Below, in pieces: positions 1 to 8,238 of a stretch of DNA of 56,429 nucleotides. This DNA comes from an uncultured Parabacteroides sp. Its GTDB lineage: Bacteria; Bacteroidota; Bacteroidia; Bacteroidales; Tannerellaceae. Made by a program: the position numbers and the translations under genes. The stretch is from positions 1 through 56,429 of the forward strand of contig CALVFH010000002.1 of assembly GCA_944326775.1 (NCBI GenBank), written 5' to 3'. A model generated the notes under the pieces. That model did no database searches. It was not told the DNA's origin and was given only the letters and a program-made list of their open reading frames with translations. Positions within the stretch are counted from its first letter, which is position 1; each line of letters opens with the position of its first letter.

Positions 1-133
1 CCATACCCCTTGGCAAGGTTTTGACGACCCTCGGAAGGCTGCCCATACCCCTTGGCAAGGTTTTGACGACCCTCGGAGAGCTGCCCATACCCCTTGGCAG
101 GGTTTCGACGGCCCTCGGAGCCTTGCCCATACC
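1..133. repeat. Tandem repeat array, 42-bp period, at the 3' end of menE
   Basis: Copies start at positions 1, 43, 85 and 127. The first two are almost identical, the third has a few substitutions and the fourth stops after about 7 bp, at the menE stop codon. The array runs off the left edge, so its true size is unknown. Each unit begins CCATACCCCTTGG and holds a short dyad, CCTT-GGC-AAGG. Because 42 is a multiple of 3, the plus strand reads as a 14-residue repeat, but I see no start or coding context. No other terminator for menE is visible, so the array occupies the place of its 3' untranslated region. Confidence 0.85.
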
Positions 134-1209
134 TATATTCTCTCCAGCGCGAGCCGCCGGCACTCCGCCCTTCGGATTTTCCCGGTCTCCGTCTTCGGAA
201 TTTGCGCCACCACGCAGATTTTTTTCGGCTGGCTGTATTTCCGGATATGTGCCGAAATGAATTGGCGCACCGGCTCCAGCGGCGTAGGCTCGATGAGGAG
301 GATGATGGCCTCGCCGAACTTCGCGTCGGGCACCGACGTGATGGCGAAGGGGACGGGGATGGCGTCGCGCAGCTCGGCTTCGAGCGTCTCGGCCTGCACT
401 TTGACGCCGCCGGTGTTAATCGTGTTGTCGCGGCGCCCCAGAATGCGGAAGGAGCCGTCGGCACGGAGCTCGGCGACGTCGTTGGTCACGAGTTCGGTGT
501 CGGAAACCTGCGGGGCGTCAATCATGAGGGTGCCTTCGGGCGAAAGACGGAGGGCGACGGAGGGAAACGGGCGGTACCAGGGTGAAGCATCGGTGCCGTT
601 CAGCCGCCGGAGGGCGATGTGCGAGAGCGTCTCGGTCATGCCGTAGGTCGAATAGGCTTCGACGGGCAGGCAACGGAGCGAGGCTTCCAACGCCGGGTCG
701 ATGCTGCCCCCGCCAATGATGAGGAGGGAGGTGGCAGCGAGCTTCGCCGCCTCGGCAGGGACGCGCAGGGTCTCGAAAACCTGCAAAGGCACGAGGGCGG
801 CAAACTTCACCGGCGGAAAATCGGACGCGAACGGATGGGCCGAGGGCTCTTGCAGGACCAGTTCGAGGCCGCGCACCAACGCCCGGACGACGACCATCTT
901 GCCGGCGATGTAGCGGAGGGGCATGCAGAGCAACGCCCGGTCGCCGGCACGGAGGCCCAGCACGTCGCAGGTCAGGCGCGCACTGTTTTCCATCTTTTCC
1001 TTTTGGGCAAGGAAAGGTTTCGGCGTGCCCGTGGAGCCGGACGTATGGACCAGCACCGTCGGGCTGTCGGCAAACCATTCCTGCAGGAAGGCGCAGAGGT
1101 CGAGCCAGATGCCGCCGCGGTCGCGTGCCAGGGCGGTCAGCTCGGCGAGGTTGTCCCGGCCGTAGCGACGCCCCTCCAGGAGGAAGGTCTGTTCATTGCG
1201 GGCAGTCAT
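133..1209 (-). CDS. menE: o-Succinylbenzoate-CoA ligase (MenE), menaquinone biosynthesis
   Basis: Cytosolic adenylate-forming enzyme that joins o-succinylbenzoate to CoA using ATP, giving the substrate of MenB. The 358-residue protein carries the AMP-binding P-loop HTSGSTGTPKPF at about residues 55-66. Further on are the YGMTET adenylation motif, the GRRDNTINTGG hinge region, and a C-terminal KTETGK segment with the usual catalytic lysine. It is short for the acyl-CoA ligase superfamily; I recall similarly compact Bacteroidota MenE proteins. The start overlaps the end of menC by 17 bp, showing translational coupling as the last gene of menB-menC-menE. The stop codon touches a 42-bp tandem repeat array. 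Confidence 0.93.
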   Translation of the reverse strand: MTARNEQTFLLEGRRYGRDNLAELTALARDRGGIWLDLCAFLQEWFADSPTVLVHTSGSTGTPKPFLAQKEKMENSARLTCDVLGLRAGDRALLCMPLRYIAGKMVVVRALVRGLELVLQEPSAHPFASDFPPVKFAALVPLQVFETLRVPAEAAKLAATSLLIIGGGSIDPALEASLRCLPVEAYSTYGMTETLSHIALRRLNGTDASPWYRPFPSVALRLSPEGTLMIDAPQVSDTELVTNDVAELRADGSFRILGRRDNTINTGGVKVQAETLEAELRDAIPVPFAITSVPDAKFGEAIILLIEPTPLEPVRQFISAHIRKYSQPKKICVVAQIPKTETGKIRRAECRRLALERI

Positions 1210-2239
1210 GGGCTTGGGGATTAGGGTTGTACCACAGGCAGTCGCCGCGGACTTCCAGCGGACGGGGGAAGTTCGAGGTAAAGAGGGCGCCGGTGCCGAG
1301 GCCCTGGGGACGGGGGTTGTGCAGCGTGGCGCACCACTGGGCGATGGCGTTGAGGCCGACGTTCGACTCCAGGGCGGAGGTGACCCACCAGCCTATGCCG
1401 CGCTCGTCGGCCAGCCGGATCCATTCCCCAGCGCCGTGGAGGCCGCCGTGCAGCGAGGGCTTGAGGATAATATACTGCGGGCGGATGGTCTCCAGCAGTT
1501 CCTGCTTTTCCCGAAGGCGGTTCACACCAATCAGTTCCTCGTCGAGGGCAATCGGCAAGGGAGTGGCGGCACACAGGCGGGCCATTTCCTTCCACTGGCC
1601 GGCGCGGACGGGCTGCTCAATCGAATGGAGGTCCAGCGCAGCCAGTTGCTCCAGCTTCCGGAGCGCGTCGTGCGGGGAAAAGGCGCCGTTGGCATCTACC
1701 CGGAGCTCTACCTTGTCGGGCGGAAGCTGGCGGCGGATATAGCGGAGCAGATCCAGCTCTTCCTCAAACGAGATGGCGCCTATCTTTAGCTTGATGCAGC
1801 GGAAACCGGCGGCTATTTTCGTCTGAATCTGGGCGTACATGTCCTCATAAGAGCCCATCCAGATCAAACCGTTGATGGGGATGCCTGCCTCACCGCGTGA
1901 GAAGGGCGTATCCCAGAAAGCCGGACTTCCCGAAGCCAGATGGCGGAGCGCCGTCTCCAATCCGAAGAGGATCGAAGGGTATGGGCGCAGGGCCTCATAG
2001 TCGAGACAGCCGTCCGATTCGAGTTGGCGGCACGCCCGGGCGAGATGTTGCTCGTAATCAGGCAGGTCGTCGCAGCTCAACTGGGGAAGCGGGGCGCATT
2101 CCCCCTCTCCGCGGCGCCCGGTCTCGGTATCCGTAAGGGAAACAAGCCATAGCCGGCGCTCGGTATAGATTCCCCGCGAAGTCCCGGCCGGTCGCTTGAA
2201 CCGGAGGACGTGCGGGGCGTATGACAAACGGTATTTCAT
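1193..2239 (-). CDS. menC: o-Succinylbenzoate synthase (MenC), enolase superfamily
   Basis: Dehydrates SHCHC to o-succinylbenzoate in the menaquinone pathway, in the cytosol. The 348-residue protein has the enolase-superfamily N-terminal cap, then the barrel with the KLKIG motif that carries the KxK catalytic lysine. Next come the metal ligand regions RVDANGAF and SIEQPV and a later ALDEEL segment. The order K-x-K, D, E, D/E is that of MenC and muconate-lactonizing relatives. Its place between menB and menE settles the choice. It lies 5 bp downstream of menB and overlaps menE by 17 bp. Confidence 0.94.
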   Translation of the reverse strand: MKYRLSYAPHVLRFKRPAGTSRGIYTERRLWLVSLTDTETGRRGEGECAPLPQLSCDDLPDYEQHLARACRQLESDGCLDYEALRPYPSILFGLETALRHLASGSPAFWDTPFSRGEAGIPINGLIWMGSYEDMYAQIQTKIAAGFRCIKLKIGAISFEEELDLLRYIRRQLPPDKVELRVDANGAFSPHDALRKLEQLAALDLHSIEQPVRAGQWKEMARLCAATPLPIALDEELIGVNRLREKQELLETIRPQYIILKPSLHGGLHGAGEWIRLADERGIGWWVTSALESNVGLNAIAQWCATLHNPRPQGLGTGALFTSNFPRPLEVRGDCLWYNPNPQAHDCPQ

Positions 2240-2244
2240 AGGGC

Positions 2245-3069
2245 TTACGGGAGGATGGGAGAGTCGCCAAAGCGGGGTTTACGTTTCTCGAGGAAGGCGT
2301 GGCCTCCCTCCTGGGCTTCGTCGGTGAAATAATAGAGCATGGTGGCGTCGCCAGCCAGTTCCTGGATGCCGGCTTGGCCGTCGAGCTCCGCATTCAGGCC
2401 TGCTTTGATCAGACGGAGGGCCAAGGGACTGTGCTGCATCATGGTTTCCGCCCACTCGACGACTTCATCTTCGAGCCGATCCAAGGGGACGACCTTATTG
2501 ACCAATCCCATCTCCAGCGCTTCCTGCGCGGTGTATTGACGGCACAGGAACCAGATCTCGCGAGCCTTTTTCTGACCTACGCAGCGGGCCAGGTAAGAGG
2601 CGCCGAAGCCGGCGTCGAAGCTGCCCACGCGCGGACCGGTCTGGCCGAAGCGGGCGTTCTCGGAGGCGATGGTCAAATCGCAGACGACGTGGAGGACGTG
2701 CCCCCCTCCGATGGCGTAGCCGTTGACCATCGCAATCACCGGCTTGGGCAGCGAACGGATTTGCTTCTGGACTTCCAGGACGTTGAGGCGGGGGACGCCG
2801 TCGGTGCCTACGTAACCGCCTCTGCCTTTCACGTGCATGTCTCCGCCCGAGCAGAAGGCCTTGTCGCCGGCTCCCGTGAGGACGACGACGCGGATGTCGG
2901 AGCGCTCGCGGCATTCCCGCAAGGCATCACTTATTTCGGAAACGGTCGTTGGCGTGAACGCGTTGCGGTAGCGTTCGCGGTTGATGGTTATTTTTGCGAT
3001 ACCCTCATACATCTCGAACAAGATTTCGGAATACGTTTTGATGGGTACCCAGGTACGTTGTGTTGCCAT
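2245..3069 (-). CDS. menB: 1,4-Dihydroxy-2-naphthoyl-CoA synthase (MenB)
   Basis: Crotonase-family enzyme that closes the second ring of the naphthoquinone from o-succinylbenzoyl-CoA. At 274 residues it has the usual MenB length. Visible motifs are [12 protein letters not shown] (oxyanion hole and CoA site), [12 protein letters not shown], and the MenB-typical [13 protein letters not shown] region with the following YLAR. It is the first gene of the operon: a complete Bacteroidota promoter lies about 50 bp upstream. The upstream menF and menD genes commonly seen in Bacteroides men clusters are not here; an efflux operon takes that place. Confidence 0.96.
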   Translation of the reverse strand: MATQRTWVPIKTYSEILFEMYEGIAKITINRERYRNAFTPTTVSEISDALRECRERSDIRVVVLTGAGDKAFCSGGDMHVKGRGGYVGTDGVPRLNVLEVQKQIRSLPKPVIAMVNGYAIGGGHVLHVVCDLTIASENARFGQTGPRVGSFDAGFGASYLARCVGQKKAREIWFLCRQYTAQEALEMGLVNKVVPLDRLEDEVVEWAETMMQHSPLALRLIKAGLNAELDGQAGIQELAGDATMLYYFTDEAQEGGHAFLEKRKPRFGDSPILP

Positions 3070-3119
3070 ATCTATAGGATTTTAAAATGTTGTCGTTTTT
3101 CTATTCGATTTTCGAATTG

Positions 3120-3152
3120 CAAAGGTACTGCATATTTTACATTATCTGCCAA
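3120..3152 (-). promoter_or_regulatory. Promoter of menB-menC-menE
   Basis: On the minus strand, TTGGC (3152-3148) is followed after 20 bp by TACCTTTG (3127-3120), a full match to the Bacteroidota -7 box TAnnTTTG with a correctly spaced -33 TTG. Transcription would begin about 45 bp before the menB start. It shows that the men genes are not simply read from the efflux operon upstream. Confidence 0.75.
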
Positions 3153-3166
3153 TCCGTATCGAGAAC

Positions 3167-4762
3167 TCACGCCATATCATCACCGGTCTTAACAACATCG
3201 ACCTTGACGGTCTTATGGAACGGGATGAACCGGGAAATAACAGCTATGACCAACGTAGCAATCAGCAGATAGCCCAACAAGGTTTTGAGAGCCAACAAGA
3301 GGCTCTGCTGCTGTACCAGCATGTAGAGGGTGTTGGTCGCCAACTGCTGCGCTTCGGCCATGCCATGTCCCGAGGCAAGCGACGACTGGAGCGTGGAGGT
3401 ATAGCGTTCGGCAGCCAACGGATCGGCCAGTGTCACCTGCTCCGAGAGACGGGTGAGGGCCCGCTGCTGTAGATAATATAAAGCATTGTTGTAGAAGGAG
3501 ACGCCCATCACCGGCGCAAATGCGGAACGGACTGCGATGACAAAGAAAGCGTTGGTCAGCATCAGCTTATGGTCTATCTCCTCTACAACGAAGACACCGA
3601 AGGCAATAACCAGCACCATCATGCCCAGCCCACGGATAAACATCGGGAAATAAAGCATTTCGTAGGTACTCGAAGGTGAGATGCCGAAATACAATATCCC
3701 AAAATAGACTACATAACAGGCCATCCCGCCGGCAATAAGGAAGCGGAAGCGCCAGCGTTGCCAGCGGAACCACCAGAAACAGATGAAGCCGCCCAAAGCA
3801 AAACCGGGAATCAAAAACAAACTGAGTGTGTTGGTGTGGACACTGTCAACACCCAGTACCGAAGTCAGATAGGTGGTCGTCAGCGTGCTGGACGAGCTGA
3901 AAAACAAGGTCAGGAACATATACAGAAATCCTACGACCGACTTCGGACGACGCAGGATGCTCAAATGGATATAGGGTGTCTCGCTCGAACGTTGTTGCCA
4001 GACAAACAGGGCGACCAGCAGAGGAGCAACAAAGACGTATGCCAATATCTTCGGAGCTGCAAACCAGTCAAGAACTTTCCCGTACGTAAAAACATAGAGA
4101 ATCATCAGCATCGCCGTGGAGATAATCACAATTCCCCGGTAATCTATCGCCGCTAACGGAAAACGGATCGGTATCTGGGCATAACGAAAACAGATCAGAA
4201 CAAAGACAATAGCTACCAAAATGCCCAGCATCATGAAGTAATACATATAACGCCAGTCGTAGAAATACGCCAGCTGTGCCGTGACGGCCATGGAGATCTG
4301 CCCCATCGCAAAAACCAGAGGGAAGAAATAGGAATAGAATTCGCTTCGCACATTCCCAGGAGTAAACAAGGGCTGAATATGAATAATGAACCATAGCATC
4401 ACAAAGGCTTTAAGCAGGCCAATGAAGAAACTACAGACAATAATGATGTCCATATTGTTTGAATAGGTACAACAAAAGCTGAGCAAAGCCTGAATTGGCA
4501 AATCTCCCAAAAGCAACGCTTTCGGAGGAATGGCATCCAAAACATAACGGACTATAGGATAAGCCACTGCCATGCCAACCGATGTAGCATAATATCCCAT
4601 TGAGATGTCTTCGCTGAAAACGCCAAGCGAACTGGAAACCTCAAGCATACTGCCCGTATAGGCCCCGTTAAGCATGGAAGTTGGCAAGAAAACCAGAAAG
4701 GCTGTCAGAACCCCCAGCCACTGGGGAATCCCCGGGCGAAGAGGCAAATCGAGTTTTACCAT
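3167..4762 (-). CDS. MFS drug exporter, EmrB/DHA2 type
   Basis: Inner-membrane proton-driven exporter, predicted partner of the EmrA-like adaptor and TolC-like channel encoded just before it. The 531-residue protein is hydrophobic throughout, and the pattern fits about 14 membrane segments as in the DHA2 family. The first helix follows PLRPGIPQWLGVL. The large periplasmic loop near residues 435-490 (after YNNALYYLQQ) is also seen in EmrB-type proteins that dock to an adaptor. The start lies 10 bp after the adaptor gene, with a weak GGAGAGA ahead of it. It is the last gene of marR-tolC-emrA-emrB. The exported compound cannot be read from sequence. Confidence 0.88.
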   Translation of the reverse strand: MVKLDLPLRPGIPQWLGVLTAFLVFLPTSMLNGAYTGSMLEVSSSLGVFSEDISMGYYATSVGMAVAYPIVRYVLDAIPPKALLLGDLPIQALLSFCCTYSNNMDIIIVCSFFIGLLKAFVMLWFIIHIQPLFTPGNVRSEFYSYFFPLVFAMGQISMAVTAQLAYFYDWRYMYYFMMLGILVAIVFVLICFRYAQIPIRFPLAAIDYRGIVIISTAMLMILYVFTYGKVLDWFAAPKILAYVFVAPLLVALFVWQQRSSETPYIHLSILRRPKSVVGFLYMFLTLFFSSSSTLTTTYLTSVLGVDSVHTNTLSLFLIPGFALGGFICFWWFRWQRWRFRFLIAGGMACYVVYFGILYFGISPSSTYEMLYFPMFIRGLGMMVLVIAFGVFVVEEIDHKLMLTNAFFVIAVRSAFAPVMGVSFYNNALYYLQQRALTRLSEQVTLADPLAAERYTSTLQSSLASGHGMAEAQQLATNTLYMLVQQQSLLLALKTLLGYLLIATLVIAVISRFIPFHKTVKVDVVKTGDDMA

Positions 4763-4772
4763 AACGTCTCTC

Positions 4773-5840
4773 CTATTTCTTTAAGGCTTCGGTAATGACC
4801 ATCATACCGGCACGAAGCTGTGCCATATCCTTCTCGGTTACTCCCTCCAAATCTATACGAACAGGGATTCGCTGTTGAACTTTAACAAAGTTTCCGGCAG
4901 AATTATCTGTCGGCACTAAAGAATATTTAGAACCAGTAGCCTCAGAAATCGCCGTCACTCGACCAGAAAAGACTTTTCCACTGATTGCATCCACTCGGAT
5001 ACGAACTTCCTGACCTATGAAAATATTCGAAATCTGGGTTTCCCGGTAATTAGCCGTAATCCATTTATCTTTATTACGAACCAGATATGAAATTGTCTGG
5101 CCAGCTGACACGTACTGTCCGGGCTCAAGGGTTCGCCGTCCCATATAACCATCGTAGGGTGCCGTAATAACTGTATAAGAAAGATTCAATTCGGCCAAAT
5201 CCAAATCGGCTTCTTTCCGCAAGATGTTGGCTTCCGCACTGGTCTGCTTTTTCGTTTCTTCGGCATGTTGTGAAACTACAGCCTCCCGCTGTTCTACTAG
5301 AGCTTGGTAACGAGCTTTAGCGGCTTCATAAGTCGCTTTCACCTGCTCAAACTGCTGCTCCGCTACAGACTCTTCCTTCAAAAGACGAGCATAACGGTGA
5401 TAATCCTGTTCGCTTTGCCAAAGTTTTGCCCTTGCTTCAGCGATATTAGCTTCCTGTACAGCAATATTAGCCTCTGAAGTCTGAATACCTGAATGGAGAA
5501 CATCTTTCGAACCCTGTGCATCAAGCAGCGCTGCTTCAGCCTCTTTCACATGAATCTTATATTCTCTATTATCTAAAATCAATAATGTATCACCTTTATG
5601 AACAAACTGATGCTCACGGAAACGAACTTCCTGAATGTAACCAGCAACACGAATATTAATTGGAGCAATATATTGATCTATATAAGCGTCATTTGTGATT
5701 TCATAATCAAAATACCGCCAAAAGTAACGTATTGTCCACGTAATACCAATAAATGCAATAACTATGCAAACAGTATTTAGTATAATATTACGAAATCGTA
5801 ATCTTCTTAAAATCGACCTTTTCTTTTCAAGTGTAGTCAT
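4773..5840 (-). CDS. HlyD/EmrA family membrane-fusion adaptor
   Basis: Periplasmic adaptor that bridges the MFS pump and the outer-membrane channel. From the chosen ATG (MTTLEKKRSILRR) the protein has a basic cytoplasmic start and one membrane segment at about residues 15-38. A biotinyl-lipoyl half motif follows (INIRVAGYIQEVRF), then a long Ala/Glu-rich coiled-coil hairpin, the second lipoyl half (ITAPYDGYMGRR) and a beta-barrel domain. An in-frame ATG 15 codons upstream, at 5885, would overlap tolC by 16 bp and prefix a hydrophobic stretch before the basic segment. I therefore prefer 5840. The gene is AT-rich like tolC and marR. Confidence 0.9.
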   Translation of the reverse strand: MTTLEKKRSILRRLRFRNIILNTVCIVIAFIGITWTIRYFWRYFDYEITNDAYIDQYIAPINIRVAGYIQEVRFREHQFVHKGDTLLILDNREYKIHVKEAEAALLDAQGSKDVLHSGIQTSEANIAVQEANIAEARAKLWQSEQDYHRYARLLKEESVAEQQFEQVKATYEAAKARYQALVEQREAVVSQHAEETKKQTSAEANILRKEADLDLAELNLSYTVITAPYDGYMGRRTLEPGQYVSAGQTISYLVRNKDKWITANYRETQISNIFIGQEVRIRVDAISGKVFSGRVTAISEATGSKYSLVPTDNSAGNFVKVQQRIPVRIDLEGVTEKDMAQLRAGMMVITEALKK

Positions 5841-5869
5841 GTAGATAATATAATTAAGTTCAATAACAA

Positions 5870-7192
5870 CTATAATTTGCCACACGCATGCTGCAATTCA
5901 TAATATGTGTAAATCACTTGTGCACGAGCTGTCGTCAATTGTAATTCTGCATCCAGCAAGACACTATTCGCATCTAACAAGTCTGTAAGAATAGCCAACT
6001 GACTCAAATAACGATTCTGAACAATACGGTAATTTTCTTGAGCCTGACGAACAGATAATTTGAGAGCTTCCACCCGCTCAACAGCCTCCTCATGCCTGAG
6101 AAAAGCTGTACGTATCGTCATCCGCGCCTGCTGTTTCAACTGCTCTTCCGCATTTTCCCATAAATGAACCCCGAGGCGTGCAGAATTCACTCGATGCTTA
6201 TTTTTATAAAGGGAAGATAGCGGATACGCAATAGAAAGCCCAATATTCCAATTATTGTTATACATATCAGCCATTGTCCGCGACACCGGCCGAGCAAGAG
6301 TATTTCCTGCGTGCAACGAAATTGTTGGCCGATAATCCGCTTTAGCCAAATCTACTTCATTGCGAGCAAGCTGTATCTGCTGTCTGGCAAGCAGCATAGC
6401 AGGATCATTTTCATAAGCATCTTCTACATATTGCTGGTACTGTCTAGTAGATGTCAACTGATTAAGAATAGCAGTATCTGGAATAATATATAGCTTTTCA
6501 TCTAACCCTAACAGAATATCTAATTGCTGAGATAGTATTACCAAAGTATTTCCTGTCTCCTGTAAAGCCAAACGATCTGTTGTCAATTGTAATTCACTTC
6601 GCAAGACATCATTATTGGTAATCACTCCTTCCGCTTTCAAACGCTTGATATCTTTTAACCGCCTCTCTGACTCTTCAATATTTCGAGCTAATACTTCGTA
6701 TTGCTTATAATAACTAAACAAACTCATATATTGCTGCAATAAGTTAAGTTTAATATCAGCTTTATCTGTTCGAGTCTGTAAATAAGCAATCTGTTTTTCC
6801 AGGTCTGCTTTTCGAATGCTATATCGAATTTTACCTCCTTGATAAATGGGTTGTGTCAGATCAATCGCATAATTTTGCGACCAGTCGGGGGTTTCCGGCC
6901 GTGTTGGATTACTTAATCCTCGTTCAAAAATAATAGGTTGTCCCACATATCCCCCATTCAAACCAATTTGAATATCTGGCAAACGATTTTTACGTGCAAT
7001 TTGACTCTGTTCTTCAGCTTGCCGTTCTAACATTCTGTCAGCTTGAATATGTAAGCTATTTTCAATACCTAATTTGAGTAATTGTCCAACAGTTAAATAG
7101 AGAGAATCTGTTTGTGCAAATAACGGACAACAAGAAAGGAATATCCCTATTCCTATGCTTTCATACCGCTTAATAACTCTCCAAAACATCAT
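5870..7192 (-). CDS. TolC-like outer-membrane efflux channel
   Basis: Outer-membrane component of a tripartite efflux pump. The 440-residue protein has an N-terminal signal sequence ending near CCPLFAQ. Two outer-membrane efflux protein repeats follow, each with long amphipathic helices (for example LTVGQLLKLGIENS and the second-half EDAYENDPAMLLARQQ). The TQPIYQGG stretch is typical of the barrel strands. The start overlaps marR by 23 bp. Composition is clearly AT-rich: 16 of 60 bases are G or C in 6481-6540, compared with 39 of 60 in 601-660 in menE. Recent acquisition is possible but not proven. Confidence 0.92.
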   Translation of the reverse strand: MMFWRVIKRYESIGIGIFLSCCPLFAQTDSLYLTVGQLLKLGIENSLHIQADRMLERQAEEQSQIARKNRLPDIQIGLNGGYVGQPIIFERGLSNPTRPETPDWSQNYAIDLTQPIYQGGKIRYSIRKADLEKQIAYLQTRTDKADIKLNLLQQYMSLFSYYKQYEVLARNIEESERRLKDIKRLKAEGVITNNDVLRSELQLTTDRLALQETGNTLVILSQQLDILLGLDEKLYIIPDTAILNQLTSTRQYQQYVEDAYENDPAMLLARQQIQLARNEVDLAKADYRPTISLHAGNTLARPVSRTMADMYNNNWNIGLSIAYPLSSLYKNKHRVNSARLGVHLWENAEEQLKQQARMTIRTAFLRHEEAVERVEALKLSVRQAQENYRIVQNRYLSQLAILTDLLDANSVLLDAELQLTTARAQVIYTYYELQHACGKL

Positions 7193-7616
7193 GTAAATCC
7201 TTTAATTCCATACATCCTTTTTTTACTTTTTCTAATCCAAACTTTTTCTCCACAAAAACATAAACGTCATTCAAAATCGGATTTAATCGTTCTTTAAAAA
7301 GCACACCTTCATTCGTCAGGTAAACTCGTTTATTCCGACGGTCTGTACAATCCTCTTCCCTTCTGACAAGTCCCTTTTTTTCCAAGTTATTCATCAGATT
7401 AGTCAAACAAGCTTTTCCTTTGAAAATCCGTTCTGCCAATTTTTGCTGACTGATTCCCTGCTCTTGCCAAAGACTGCATAAGACTTGCAGCATTTCAAAT
7501 GTAATATCTGTGTTTTTTTCTTTCAACGCATTTTGCACGGCCTTTCTAAACGCCATTCGTGCACGGATGATTTGTAGCATCCACTCGCGTGCATACATAC
7601 CCTCTTGCATATTCAT
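7170..7616 (-). CDS. MarR family transcriptional regulator of the efflux operon
   Basis: Dimeric winged-helix repressor, predicted to control its own operon (marR-tolC-emrA-emrB) and to release DNA when it binds a small aromatic or antibiotic-like ligand. The 148-residue protein has the helix-turn-helix ISQQKLAERIF ... CLTNLMNNLEKKGLV at about residues 55-83. The beta wing with the conserved DRRNKRVYLT follows at 92-101. It is the first gene of the operon and overlaps tolC. A good promoter lies 17 bp upstream, giving a very short leader. An alternative start two codons downstream (M3) is possible. Confidence 0.92.
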   Translation of the reverse strand: MNMQEGMYAREWMLQIIRARMAFRKAVQNALKEKNTDITFEMLQVLCSLWQEQGISQQKLAERIFKGKACLTNLMNNLEKKGLVRREEDCTDRRNKRVYLTNEGVLFKERLNPILNDVYVFVEKKFGLEKVKKGCMELKDLHDVLESY

Positions 7617-7632
7617 TTTTCTTTTGCCTCTG

Positions 7633-7664
7633 CAAAATTACAGGTTCTATATGATATAGTCAAA
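7633..7664 (-). promoter_or_regulatory. Promoter of the marR efflux operon
   Basis: On the minus strand, TTTG (7664-7661), a 20-bp spacer, then TAATTTTG (7640-7633), which matches TAnnTTTG exactly. The transcript would start about 10 bp before the marR ATG. The spacer contains the partial dyad ATATGATATAG, a possible MarR operator, but this is only a suggestion. Confidence 0.72.
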
Positions 7665-7940
7665 TATTTAACTATGGAGAATGCTAAAAAATTTTTCTTT
7701 TTTCTAAACCTTTCGACAAATCCGATTGTTGTAACTATACAAGCGTGATATCAGTAGTATTTGTTTTTTCATATAAAGTAGAGTTTGTTATTTGTTTACG
7801 CCGCGTGAAGCTGTGAAGTTTCACGCGGTTCCTTTTTGTATCTTCCTCAATCGAAAAATCAGAATCAATATTTCTATTTCATTAAACTCCCCCTATCCTT
7901 TTTCCGTCTAATCTCACGAATATCAAATTTATCATGTATT
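7665..7940. other. Divergent intergenic region with a stable hairpin
   Basis: AT-rich stretch between marR (minus) and a small lipoprotein gene (plus). At 7801-7828 a perfect 9-bp inverted repeat, CCGCGTGAA / TTCACGCGG, with a 10-base loop is followed on the plus strand by TTCCTTTTT. It has the look of an intrinsic terminator or a leader structure, yet no annotated plus-strand gene precedes it. It may end a short non-coding transcript or lie in the leader of the lipoprotein gene. I see no exact TAnnTTTG box on the plus strand here. Confidence 0.55.
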
Positions 7941-8138
7941 ATGAAACATCTCATTCTATTTCTTGCATTAATTCTTATAGGGAGTGGATTTACATCATGT
8001 ATTGTACACCGAGATCCACCTAGACACATGGTGATAGTAGAGGACCGGCCGCCGAAACCGCCTCATAAACATCACAAACCACCCAAACATCATAAAGTAC
8101 CACATAAGAAACCTCATAAGAAGTACTGGAGATGGTAA
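7941..8138 (+). CDS. Small His/Pro/Lys-rich lipoprotein, 65 residues
   Basis: Function unknown. From ATG 7941 the protein has a clear lipoprotein signal, MKHLILFLALILIGSGFTSC, with lipidated Cys20. About 45 residues follow that are almost entirely Pro, His and Lys, in PPKPPHKHH-like steps, ending KKYWRW. The His clusters could bind metal ions, and the charge could bind the envelope or polysaccharide. Both are inferences. A longer in-frame reading starting at 7836 puts a 35-residue segment before the signal sequence and is unlikely. The gene stands alone, about 100 bp before the DUF3737 operon. Confidence 0.75.
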   Translation: MKHLILFLALILIGSGFTSCIVHRDPPRHMVIVEDRPPKPPHKHHKPPKHHKVPHKKPHKKYWRW

Positions 8139-8205
8139 AAATCGAAAAAAAGAGATTGGTTGAAACTTCTGTAATTTATATACAGATTGTAATTCTTTCG
8201 GAAGA

Positions 8206-8213
8206 TATCTTTG
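8206..8213 (+). promoter_or_regulatory. Probable -7 box for the DUF3737 operon
   Basis: TATCTTTG matches the Bacteroidota -7 consensus and lies 25 bp before the ATG at 8239. The nearest upstream TTG is only 16 bp away, so the -33 element is weak. Confidence 0.5.
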
Positions 8214-8238
8214 CAGCTAAATCAATGGATAAAATGTT

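Noticed and set aside
2299-3192. Open reading frame of 297 codons on the plus strand
   Set aside because: Antisense to menB, which has all crotonase motifs.
4773-5885. Longer start for the EmrA-like adaptor at 5885
   Set aside because: It adds a hydrophobic 15-residue segment ahead of the basic cytoplasmic start and overlaps tolC; the ATG at 5840 gives the normal family N terminus.
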